Below are positions 1-6,466 of a stretch of 7,175 bases of DNA, one piece after another. Numbering within the stretch: the stretch's first letter is position 1; every line of letters starts with the position of its first letter. The notes below the pieces were generated by a model. It was not told the origin of the DNA and did no database searches. It worked only from the letters and a program-made list of their open reading frames with translations. The stretch is taken from contig CALGGE010000103.1 of NCBI GenBank assembly GCA_937916125.1, forward strand, positions 1 to 7,175. Direction: 5' to 3'. This DNA is from an uncultured Elusimicrobia bacterium. Lineage in GTDB: Bacteria; Elusimicrobiota; Endomicrobiia; Endomicrobiales; Endomicrobiaceae. The translations under genes were made by a program, and so were the position numbers.

Positions 1-12
1 AATCAATTAAAA

Positions 13-33
13 ATTGGGGGAGCAATCCCCAAT
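13..33. repeat. Inverted repeat ATTGGGG/CCCCAAT
   Basis: ATTGGGG at 13-19 is the exact reverse complement of CCCCAAT at 27-33, leaving a 7-base loop, so the strand could fold into a short GC-rich hairpin in otherwise very AT-rich DNA. The right arm is also the first unit of the tandem heptamer that follows. It lies about 100 bases beyond the stop codon of the 980-residue minus-strand gene. A terminator role is not supported, because the intervening sequence is long and no T-run is correctly placed for that strand. Confidence 0.5.
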
Positions 34-54
34 CCCCAATCCCCAATCCCCAAT
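27..54. repeat. CCCCAAT heptamer, four tandem copies
   Basis: Four perfect head-to-tail copies of CCCCAAT occupy 27-33, 34-40, 41-47 and 48-54. On the other strand the unit is ATTGGGG. Two known repeat classes look similar: G-rich eukaryotic telomeric repeats (the Tetrahymena unit is TTGGGG, one base shorter) and the heptanucleotide short tandem repeats described between genes of filamentous cyanobacteria. With only four copies and ordinary AT-rich sequence on both sides, neither identity is established. It may be a simple satellite. Confidence 0.75.
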
Positions 55-71
55 AGAAATAGAAATAGAAA
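55..71. repeat. AGAAAT hexamer, nearly three tandem copies
   Basis: AGAAAT occurs at 55-60 and 61-66, followed by a partial copy AGAAA at 67-71, directly abutting the CCCCAAT array. It is short low-complexity sequence, probably a minor microsatellite in the non-coding gap after the 980-residue gene. The rest of 72-136 is almost pure A/T and I see no gene or regulatory signal in it. Confidence 0.5.
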
Positions 72-136
72 AAAATATAAAAATTATTTTTTTAAATAAA
101 AAAATATTAAAAGATAATGATTATTAAATATTTTAT

Positions 137-3079
137 TTATTGATATAATAATTGAGGTTTAGTATTCTCATAATATTTCGTTTTGTTAACCTTAATTAAA
201 AAATGAGGTGAGATATTTTCTTTATTATCACTATATATTATTTTATTTTCGTATACCCTTTTTGATTTAATATAATTCTTTTTATCATTTACTTTATTCA
301 GACAAGCTTTTTGACTAAGGTCTTTTTTCATTATATTTTTCATATTGTTCCGATAAAATCCTTCTGTTATTTTATTTTTAATATTATTAATTTTATCCAA
401 AAGTCCTTTATTATCAAATTTAATTTTGACAATTTTCGTTGAATTAAAATCACAGCTTGAAAATTTGTTTTTTTCCCAAATACTTTTAAATTTTATATCT
501 GTTTTTAAGCTCATCCTTTTATTCTTATAACTCTCAATGTTTTTTATTTTATTTATATTATTGTTTCTATTACTATTTCTCGTGCTATTTATAACTTTAT
601 TATTTTTGGTATCGTTAGCATCTGTATTATAACTGCTTAGAGCCAAATTTCTTGTGTTGCTATTTTTGAATATTTTGTAATTTCTCTTTTGTTTATTTTT
701 TGCTAAGTATTGTGTAGACATAATCTTCGAAGATTCACAGCTTGTAATTTCTGGAAATTTTATGTATTTTTTACTAAAACTTTTCAAAGTTTTAGTTTTT
801 GTCATTTTTTGGTTATTTTTATTTTTTGATTTTGTTTTTCCAATGTGAGAATAGCACTTTATTGAAGTAGTAGTATTTGATGAAAAGAGATTTCTATTCG
901 GGGAAACACACTTATCGGATTTTATGGAGCAGTTACTATAGTAATTTTTTATTTTTGAAAAAGAGCCGACTGAGTTAAGTACTTTTTGTGTAAAATTGGA
1001 ATTATTTCTTTTATATAAACTCATTCTTTTTATATTGTTATGTCTTGCTATTGAATATTGACGACAATTTATGAACTTCTTTTTATTATTAAATGAAAAA
1101 CATTTATTACTTGTTTTTAATTTTTTTTCCGATTTTTGTTTTGTATTTAAACTCTTATAATAAATTCCTTCTTTAAATTTCGTTATTTTTTGACTGTAAT
1201 TCGTGTTCAATTTTTTCCTGTCATTTTCTTGTGTGCTTAAGCAAGTCATAGGCTGGAAATCATTTGAGCCTGTTCTTATATTTTTTTGGCTTTCAATTCC
1301 TGTATGACAAATTTCTGATTTTTGATATTCTACCATACTTCTTAAATATTCGATAATTTTCTCGCCCTTGGTAGGACAATCATCATAATCATATATATTT
1401 TTATTAGTGCCTGTAATTAAGTTTGGGTTGTTCTCTGTTATAAAATAATTATAATTATTATTATTCTGTATAACAATATTATTATTTAATTTTTTCATAT
1501 TATTAATAATCTTATTTGATTTAACTCTAGAATTAGTTGAAATCGTCGTTCTAGAACTCATACTTGTCATTTTTAATTTTGAATTATTTATTTTTTTCAT
1601 ATTTTCAACTAAACTACTGCAGGAATTTAATTTCAAATTATTGCTTATCTTATCCCTGATTTTATTTGAGTTATAACTAAAATTATTAGATAAGTCTTGT
1701 GATATATGCTTATACCTGATATATTTTTTTATATTTTTAATTTGATTATTTAGAGTCATTTTTCTTTTAAATATAATACCTTTTTTCTTCTCACCAAAAT
1801 TCTTTGTTTTAGTTTTTGCTAATGTCTTTTGGTTATTTTGCTCAAGTTGCTGTTTGCTTTGGCTTACCTTTGTTGATAAATAATAGTTATAAGTTGTTTC
1901 TCTTCCTATCAAGCTATTCAAATTGTTATTATCAGTGGTGTTATTGTTTATAAATAGTTTATCTTTTGAAAAAGTTGTTTTATTTTTTCTTCTTGGAGAA
2001 ATTATTTTAAATTTATTATTTTGATGTTTATTATTATCATTATTATTGTTATTGGTATTAATTATATTTTTGTTTTTGTAAATTTTTTTGCTTTTTTCCA
2101 ATTCAGCTATGGTAGGGAAGGGTTTTGTTTTATATTTTTTTAATACTTTTTTGGATACAGCTTTGACATTTTCTTCTGTGTTATTCTTTATTACTTTTGG
2201 CTTATCAATATTTGATTGAGTATTTTGAATGCTATTTCTTTTTGTGTGATTACTCGAGAAATTTCCTTTTATAACTATTTGTTTAATTCCTTCACATTTA
2301 CTATTTTTATTATTATTTGCATTATTGATATTGCTAATATTGTTAATATTGTTGATATTTATATTTTCATCATTTAATATCAGTTTTAAGTCATTTACAA
2401 AAATTTTATTTCCATTAATTATATCCATTATATTATACAAAGAAATATTTGACTCATTATTAGTTATAAAAGATTCCATATATATATTGGGCTTAATCTC
2501 CAAGTCATTTTTTTTGCCTTTGTTTACACTTTTATTCTGGATGAAAATCTCATTTTTGAGATATATTGAATTTGAATGTTGAGTAAATAGTGTATCATCT
2601 GCATTATTCTGAATGTTTTCTTTCTCTATTTCTTTATTGACTTCATTTGTAAATAAAGGCCCTTTGGGTTCTCTATTATCAGAATGGTTATTATTTTTTT
2701 CATAGTTTATTAGATTAACGGCGTCTATCATTTTTTGCTTTTTTCTTATATTTTTATAAATATATTTCCTTTCATGTAAAGATATATAATTAGGAAATAT
2801 TTTTGAGTAAATTTCATAAAATTCACATATTTTTTTGAGTCGTGGAAATAATTCATTTTTTGGATAAAAACTATATATGAATTCTTTGCTAGCATTGAAT
2901 ATTAAAAATTCTTTATATTTTGTTAGAGCTTTACAAGTACTATTAAATATGAGTTTATTTATTATTAAATTTGAATAGGTATAACTATTCGCGGAATATT
3001 TAGCACATAGTTTAATATGTGACATATGCTCCAAAATTCTTAAAAATATGCTATTCGTTGAACTATTTTTTGAACTCAT
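137..3079 (-). CDS. Asn/Lys/Ser-rich low-complexity protein, eukaryote-like, unknown function
   Basis: I do not recognise a family with confidence. The frame is open for 980 codons in DNA that is only about a fifth to a quarter G+C, where stop codons should be frequent by chance, so it is very probably a real coding sequence. Residues about 20-120 look like a folded segment, with many aromatic and hydrophobic residues and a Tyr/Lys-rich stretch near 75-115. From about 125 to the end the protein is hydrophilic, basic and probably disordered, with Asn-rich tracts near 235-265 and 340-357. No signal peptide or membrane segment is evident. The conserved-looking start followed by a long disordered tail resembles proteins of AT-rich protists; that is inference from style. 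The ATG at 3079 lies within the last codons of the truncated pdp, offset by one base, with no bacterial ribosome-binding site. It may be an accident of the junction. The next Met, residue 19 at 3025, is an alternative, or the true start is missing. Confidence 0.6.
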   Translation of the reverse strand: MSSKNSSTNSIFLRILEHMSHIKLCAKYSANSYTYSNLIINKLIFNSTCKALTKYKEFLIFNASKEFIYSFYPKNELFPRLKKICEFYEIYSKIFPNYISLHERKYIYKNIRKKQKMIDAVNLINYEKNNNHSDNREPKGPLFTNEVNKEIEKENIQNNADDTLFTQHSNSIYLKNEIFIQNKSVNKGKKNDLEIKPNIYMESFITNNESNISLYNIMDIINGNKIFVNDLKLILNDENININNINNISNINNANNNKNSKCEGIKQIVIKGNFSSNHTKRNSIQNTQSNIDKPKVIKNNTEENVKAVSKKVLKKYKTKPFPTIAELEKSKKIYKNKNIINTNNNNNDNNKHQNNKFKIISPRRKNKTTFSKDKLFINNNTTDNNNLNSLIGRETTYNYYLSTKVSQSKQQLEQNNQKTLAKTKTKNFGEKKKGIIFKRKMTLNNQIKNIKKYIRYKHISQDLSNNFSYNSNKIRDKISNNLKLNSCSSLVENMKKINNSKLKMTSMSSRTTISTNSRVKSNKIINNMKKLNNNIVIQNNNNYNYFITENNPNLITGTNKNIYDYDDCPTKGEKIIEYLRSMVEYQKSEICHTGIESQKNIRTGSNDFQPMTCLSTQENDRKKLNTNYSQKITKFKEGIYYKSLNTKQKSEKKLKTSNKCFSFNNKKKFINCRQYSIARHNNIKRMSLYKRNNSNFTQKVLNSVGSFSKIKNYYSNCSIKSDKCVSPNRNLFSSNTTTSIKCYSHIGKTKSKNKNNQKMTKTKTLKSFSKKYIKFPEITSCESSKIMSTQYLAKNKQKRNYKIFKNSNTRNLALSSYNTDANDTKNNKVINSTRNSNRNNNINKIKNIESYKNKRMSLKTDIKFKSIWEKNKFSSCDFNSTKIVKIKFDNKGLLDKINNIKNKITEGFYRNNMKNIMKKDLSQKACLNKVNDKKNYIKSKRVYENKIIYSDNKENISPHFLIKVNKTKYYENTKPQLLYQ
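2031..2060 (-). repeat. Asn-codon repeat tract in the low-complexity gene
   Basis: Read on the minus strand this is a run of AAT/AAC codons broken by a single Asp codon, giving an Asn-rich tract around residues 340-350. Such codon-level microsatellites are typical of AT-rich eukaryotic genomes such as Dictyostelium or Plasmodium and are rare in bacteria. Confidence 0.5.
2316..2362 (-). repeat. Nine-base repeat encoding Ile-Asn-Asn units
   Basis: On the plus strand units of the type aatattgtt recur with small changes. On the coding (minus) strand they give degenerate Ile-Asn-Asn triplets in the product around residues 240-257. The structure suggests replication slippage inside the coding sequence and supports the low-complexity nature of this protein. 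Confidence 0.5.
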
Positions 3080-3875
3080 TTTTCAGTTTATTTTTTAATA
3101 TTTCCATAGTCTGTATAATTTCAAGACTGTTTCCCGCAACGTTTCCCAAAGGTTCGTCCATATCGGTAATAACGGCTTTCATATTCCTGCCGAACATTTT
3201 ACCTATACTTACCATTTTTTTTGCCAAAAGTTTTGACTCTTCGTATTTTTGTATAAATGCCGCATTACCGGTTTTTACATCCAGCAAAATATTTGCGGCA
3301 CCCTCTGCAATTTTCTTGGACATTATGCTGGAACATATAAGCGGTATCGATTCTACCGTAGCCGTAACATCTCTTAAAGCATACATCTTTTTATCGACAG
3401 GTGCAACCTCTTTTGTTTGCCCTATCATAACAAACGTATTTTCTTTTAAAACTTTTATAAATTCATCTTTATCAAGATTTACGTTAAAACCGGGTATAGC
3501 TTCCAACTTATCCAATGTTCCGCCGGTATGCCCTAAGGCTCTGCCCGACATCATTGGAACATATACCCCGCAAGCCGCAAGTACGGGAGCTATCAACAAA
3601 GATGTTCCGTCGCCGACTCCGCCGGTAGAATGTTTGTCCGCCGTCGGTCCGTCGAGAAAACTTAAATCAAGAATTTGTCCGCTTTTCGCCATAGACTCGG
3701 TAAAAGCAAAAGTTTCTTCATCATCCAAAGATTTAAAATATATTGCCATAAAAAAAGCAGACATCTGATAATCTGCAATTTCGCCTTTGTTGTAGCCGTC
3801 AACAATAAAAGAAATTTCTTCTTTTGAAAGTTTTTCCCCGTTTCTTTTCTTGTAAATAATATCGTAAGCTCTCAT
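3063..3875 (-). CDS. pdp: Pyrimidine-nucleoside phosphorylase, 3'-truncated
   Basis: The enzyme phosphorolyses uridine, thymidine and deoxyuridine to the free base and (deoxy)ribose-1-phosphate in the cytoplasm. The N-terminal helical domain (about 1-65) is followed by the phosphate loop KHSTGGVGD at 81-89 and the family signature running from Ser110 to Glu125 (SGRALGHTGGT, then LDKLE). Arg168, Ser183 and Lys187 match the base-binding residues known in the Bacillus enzyme, at the same numbers. The usual TGSGAF motif reads TGNAAF here. Start: ATG at 3875, with GGAG eleven bases upstream. Family members run to about 430-440 residues. Here homology fades at about residue 260, and the last ten or so residues look like translation of foreign sequence before a TAG. 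The rest of the alpha/beta domain and the whole C-terminal domain are missing, so this product should be inactive. It lies 93 bases after punA on the same strand. The family is near certain; thymidine-specific DeoA is the closest alternative name. Confidence 0.93.
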   Translation of the reverse strand: MRAYDIIYKKRNGEKLSKEEISFIVDGYNKGEIADYQMSAFFMAIYFKSLDDEETFAFTESMAKSGQILDLSFLDGPTADKHSTGGVGDGTSLLIAPVLAACGVYVPMMSGRALGHTGGTLDKLEAIPGFNVNLDKDEFIKVLKENTFVMIGQTKEVAPVDKKMYALRDVTATVESIPLICSSIMSKKIAEGAANILLDVKTGNAAFIQKYEESKLLAKKMVSIGKMFGRNMKAVITDMDEPLGNVAGNSLEIIQTMEILKNKLKNEFKK

Positions 3876-3886
3876 GATAAAAATTA

Positions 3887-3890
3887 CTCC
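3887..3890 (-). promoter_or_regulatory. Ribosome-binding site of pdp
   Basis: On the minus strand ACGGAGTAA places a GGAG core eleven bases before the ATG at 3875. This is a slightly long but acceptable Shine-Dalgarno spacing. It supports that start and the bacterial origin of this segment. Confidence 0.55.
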
Positions 3891-3900
3891 GTAATTTTAA

Positions 3901-3913
3901 TGTATAATGTACA
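3901..3913. promoter_or_regulatory. Palindrome TGTA-N5-TACA in the punA-pdp gap
   Basis: The minus strand reads TGTACATTATACA, a short imperfect dyad with TGTA/TACA arms and an AT-rich centre resembling a -10 element. It sits just upstream of the pdp ribosome-binding site. It could be part of an internal promoter or an operator, but I found no convincing -35 element at proper spacing, so the call is weak. Confidence 0.2.
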
Positions 3914-3922
3914 ATAAACTAC

Positions 3923-3950
3923 AAAAAACCCGGAAATCGCTTCGCTATTC
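3923..3950 (-). terminator. Weak hairpin plus T-run after punA
   Basis: On the minus strand, AATAGC and GCGATT flank a GAA loop and can form a six-pair stem with one mismatch. CCGGG and a run of six T follow, although the T-run begins several bases after the stem. It may be a partial terminator or attenuator that lowers pdp expression relative to deoB-punA. The stem is weak, so this is tentative. Confidence 0.25.
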
Positions 3951-3968
3951 TCCTATCACTCCGTACAT

Positions 3969-4781
3969 CTATACTTCTAAAACAAATTGTTTTACGATTT
4001 GTTCTATCTTCGTTGAAGCTTTTTTACCGATATCCAAAACTTCTTCGTGAGATAATTGTTCTTCGGATAAGCCGCTTGCTTTATTTGAAACATAAGTTAT
4101 TGCAACAACTTTCATACCCGTTTGACGGGCAGGAATCGATTCCGGTATAAGCGACATTCCGACAACATCTCCGCCGAGCTTTTCAAATGCGGAAATCTCC
4201 GCCGGCGTTTCGTAAGACGGTCCGCTTACGGCAAAATATACTCCCTCATAAATTTTAATATTTTCTTTATCGGCAATATTTTTTATTTTATTTCTCAAAT
4301 CACCGTCGTAAATATTTGTCATATCAGGAAATCTTTCACCGAATTCTTCATAATGAGTCCCTATTAAAGGATTATTTCCCATAAAATTTATATGATCTTT
4401 TATTAAAACAATATCTCCGGGATTATAATTTTTATTAACGGAACCTACGGCACAGGTAATAATAAGATTTTCCACGCCCAAACTTTTCATAACTCTGACA
4501 GGATAAGAAATTTCCCGCATGGTATAACCTTCGTAATAATGGACACGCCCGCTAAAGAAAAAGATATCGACATTATTCAATTTGCCGACAATAAGTTTCC
4601 CGGCATGTCCCCGAACTGTCGATACTTTAAAATGCGGAATTTCGGAATAAGAAATCTCAAAGCTGTCAGTTATCAAATTTTTTAAATTACCAAGTCCCGA
4701 ACCTGCAATTATTGCGATTTTAGGACGAGTATTTATTTTATTAAGAATATAATTTTTTGTTTCTTCTATTTTATTGAGCAT
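3969..4781 (-). CDS. punA: Purine-nucleoside phosphorylase, inosine/guanosine type
   Basis: The enzyme cleaves inosine, guanosine and their deoxy forms with phosphate, giving hypoxanthine or guanine and (deoxy)ribose-1-phosphate. With the ATG at 4781 as residue 1 the protein has 270 residues, the normal length for the trimeric PNP family. Motifs in order: phosphate loop GSGLG 27-31, RGHAG 57-61, GRVHYYEG 78-85 with the phosphate-contacting His81, GPSYETPAE 187-195 with Glu191 for purine binding, GMS 208-210 for the ribose side, and SNKASG 232-237 with Asn233 equivalent to the catalytic Asn of mammalian PNP. The strand motif reads CAVGSVN where AAGGVN is usual, a mild variant. The frame extends ten codons further to a TTG at 4811, overlapping the end of deoB. 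I prefer the ATG because it lies 16 bases after the deoB stop, has GGGA six bases upstream and gives the usual length. It is the only gene of the cluster that is intact at both ends. Confidence 0.95.
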   Translation of the reverse strand: MLNKIEETKNYILNKINTRPKIAIIAGSGLGNLKNLITDSFEISYSEIPHFKVSTVRGHAGKLIVGKLNNVDIFFFSGRVHYYEGYTMREISYPVRVMKSLGVENLIITCAVGSVNKNYNPGDIVLIKDHINFMGNNPLIGTHYEEFGERFPDMTNIYDGDLRNKIKNIADKENIKIYEGVYFAVSGPSYETPAEISAFEKLGGDVVGMSLIPESIPARQTGMKVVAITYVSNKASGLSEEQLSHEEVLDIGKKASTKIEQIVKQFVLEV

Positions 4782-4797
4782 TGTTTTTCCCGAACAA

Positions 4798-5988
4798 TTA
4801 TAGTTTATCAAAAAAACCGTTTCCGTTCTTCATAGGGGCATATCCGAATATATCGGCAATTGTTTGAGCAACGTCAGACAAACTGTTCCTTACGCCAAGA
4901 TTAACATTTTGTTTTATTTTTTTGCCGTAAACCATAAGAGGAACATATTCTCTGGTATGATCCGTATGTTTTTGGTATGTAGGATCACATCCGTGGTCGG
5001 CCGTAATGATAAGTAAATCCTCATCCGTCATGGCATTAACTATCTCGGGTAATTTCTCATCAAAATATTTCAATCCTTTGGCATAAGCATCAACATTTCT
5101 TCTGTGTCCCCACAGCATATCAAAATCAACCAAATTGGTAAATATGAGTTGTTTTTTATCGCCGTCGGTTTTATCAGAAATACACTCAAGAGTTTTTTGT
5201 ATTCCGTCAGCATTTCCCGTCGTATGATAAGAAACCGAAATTCCTCTGTTATTAAAAATATCTTTTATTTTTCCGACGGAAATAACTTTCCCGCCCGTTT
5301 TTGTTATTTTATCCAAAATTGTTTCGCCGGCCGGTTCCAAAGAATAATCTTTTCTGTTTGAGGTTCTTTCAAATGTTCCGTCGGATTTTTTTATAAAAGG
5401 TCTGGCAATTACTCTGCCGACGGAATGTTCTCCCGTAAGCATATTTCTTGCGATTTGACAAATATCATATAATCTGTCTAAACCGAAAACATCATTATTT
5501 TCCGATGCCGCAATTTGAAACACGGAATCGGCCGAAGTATATACTATCGGATAACCCGTCGCGTAATGTTCGTTACCGAGCCGTTTAATTATTTCCGTCC
5601 CGGAAGCGACACAATTACCCAAAACTTTTGTTCCGATCTGTTTTTCAAAATTTTCTATCAAATCCTTAGGAAATCCGTCGGGATATGTCGGGAACGGTTT
5701 ATCCAAAACAACTCCGGAAAGTTCCCAATGCCCCGCGGTAGTATCTTTGGCAGGTGAAATCGTTGCCATTTTACCGTAATTACCGACGACGGTTAGCGGA
5801 ATATAACCGAACGGATGATTAACAATATTATATAATCCGAGTTTCCCTAAATTCTCAAGAACAAAATCTCTGCCCATACTTTCAAAAATATGTTTCAAAG
5901 TATTTGTTCCTTTATCACCATATAATGCTGAATCTTCACATTCACCTGCTCCAACTGAATCAGTTACAATTAAAAATATTCTTTTAAC
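4798..5988 (-). CDS. deoB: Phosphopentomutase, complete except for its start codon
   Basis: Phosphopentomutase interconverts ribose-1-phosphate or deoxyribose-1-phosphate with the 5-phosphates, linking nucleoside breakdown to the pentose-phosphate pathway and to deoxyribose-phosphate aldolase. It is a two-metal enzyme of the alkaline phosphatase superfamily. The first conventional start in frame is TTG at 5898, but homology clearly continues upstream. Codons back to 5988 encode KRIFLIVTDSVGAGE and then GDKGTNTL, which is the canonical N-terminus and contains the metal-binding Asp. Counting the GTT at 5988 as residue 1 gives 396 residues, the usual length. Key residues: Asp10, Thr83 in KDTTAGHWE (the phosphorylated Thr), Asp290 and His295 in DMLWGHRR, Asp331-His332 in ADHG, and His344 in DHTREY. 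Where ATG is expected before AAA AGA there is GTT, and no ATG, GTG or TTG lies further upstream before a stop at about 6058. No ribosome-binding site is visible. The 5' end therefore appears cut by the junction. It is first in the cluster, 16 bases before punA. Confidence 0.93.
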   Translation of the reverse strand, partial: VKRIFLIVTDSVGAGECEDSALYGDKGTNTLKHIFESMGRDFVLENLGKLGLYNIVNHPFGYIPLTVVGNYGKMATISPAKDTTAGHWELSGVVLDKPFPTYPDGFPKDLIENFEKQIGTKVLGNCVASGTEIIKRLGNEHYATGYPIVYTSADSVFQIAASENNDVFGLDRLYDICQIARNMLTGEHSVGRVIARPFIKKSDGTFERTSNRKDYSLEPAGETILDKITKTGGKVISVGKIKDIFNNRGISVSYHTTGNADGIQKTLECISDKTDGDKKQLIFTNLVDFDMLWGHRRNVDAYAKGLKYFDEKLPEIVNAMTDEDLLIITADHGCDPTYQKHTDHTREYVPLMVYGKKIKQNVNLGVRNSLSDVAQTIADIFGYAPMKNGNGFFDKL

Positions 5989-5989
5989 G

Positions 5990-6139
5990 AGAATTGTAAA
6001 TTTGAGTGTTGCTCTTGAGGTTTTAAATTCTCTTCCTGCTGATGCTTTTACAGTCGATCAAGTTTTTATTGAACTTGAAATAAGAAAAAATTCTGTAATG
6101 CACAATTATCTTGAAGTAGAGCTTTCTAAAAAAATTTAA
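5990..6139 (+). pseudogene. C-terminal remnant of an unknown gene, cut at the deoB boundary
   Basis: The plus-strand frame encodes 49 residues (starting RIVNLSVALEVLN and ending LEVELSKKI) before TAA at 6137. It looks like genuine coding sequence: amphipathic helix-like stretches and codon use like the downstream genes. No ATG start exists in it. The same frame stays open leftwards, but there it is only the antisense of deoB. A TTG at 6002 could serve as a start but has no ribosome-binding site. I read it as the tail of a gene whose beginning was lost at the junction. I do not recognise the family. Removing one A from the seven-A run at 6128-6134 would lengthen the end to SKKFKKELE before a double TGA, so the true C-terminus is uncertain. 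Confidence 0.45.
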
Positions 6140-6207
6140 AAAAGAATTAGAATGATGAAGATTTTAGCAAAGTTTTAAAATTTTCACCTGTCCCTGAAAA
6201 ATTTTAT

Positions 6208-6465
6208 ATGAGGAAAAGAAAATTGACATTTTTAGAATTGTGGGAAAGAGCATCCGCGGATTATTTTATTATTGATATTGAAGATCCCGAAACATTTAAT
6301 CGAAGAATGATAGTGGATAAAACTCATACTATAGGTCCTATTGGCCCTGATGATGACGATTACGAAGTTGTCGAAGTTAAAGTTATTCCAAATAATTTTT
6401 GCTACGGTGCTTTAGGAGATAAAAAACTAAAAAACGGTTTACATATCATTTTAAGAGAACTTTAA
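6208..6465 (+). CDS. Small hypothetical protein, 85 residues
   Basis: I do not recognise this protein. It starts MRKRKLTFLELWERAS, has an acidic central patch (PDDDDYEVVEV, about residues 49-59) and ends with KNGLHIILREL. It appears to be a small soluble alpha/beta protein with no membrane segment or signal peptide. The ATG at 6208 has no clear Shine-Dalgarno. The same frame is open back to 6151 with coding-like sequence (DEDFSKVLKFSPVPEKFY) but no standard start, so the N-terminus may be longer and disturbed by an indel. The next gene starts one base after its TAA, so the two are very likely co-transcribed and perhaps translationally coupled. Compact spacing suggests a phage, plasmid or bacterial accessory operon. 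Confidence 0.65.
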   Translation: MRKRKLTFLELWERASADYFIIDIEDPETFNRRMIVDKTHTIGPIGPDDDDYEVVEVKVIPNNFCYGALGDKKLKNGLHIILREL

Positions 6466-6466
6466 A

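Noticed and set aside
27..54. CCCCAAT array as a CRISPR array
   Set aside because: The units are 7 bases long and contiguous with no spacers.
2325..2582. 85-codon plus-strand frame rich in Leu, Ile and Phe, resembling a membrane protein
   Set aside because: It is the antisense of the Asn/Lys-rich gene. Complementary reading of AAT/AAA codons gives hydrophobic residues automatically.
3019..3768. 249-codon plus-strand open frame opposite pdp
   Set aside because: It is the antisense shadow of pdp, whose family motifs are unambiguous on the minus strand. It also crosses the junction, which a real conserved gene would not do.
4122..5757. Plus-strand frames at 4122-4367, 5104-5361 and 5515-5757
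   Set aside because: All lie opposite punA or deoB motif regions, have no ribosome-binding sites and are compositional shadows.
5898..5898. TTG at 5898 as the genuine deoB start
   Set aside because: It would remove the N-terminal KRIFLIVTDSVGAGE segment with the metal-binding Asp, which is clearly encoded upstream in the same frame.
6148..6150. TAG read as Gln (recoded phage code), extending the 85-residue gene upstream
   Set aside because: Even with TAG recoded the frame meets TAA at 6127-6129 without any start codon, and no other in-frame TAG supports recoding.
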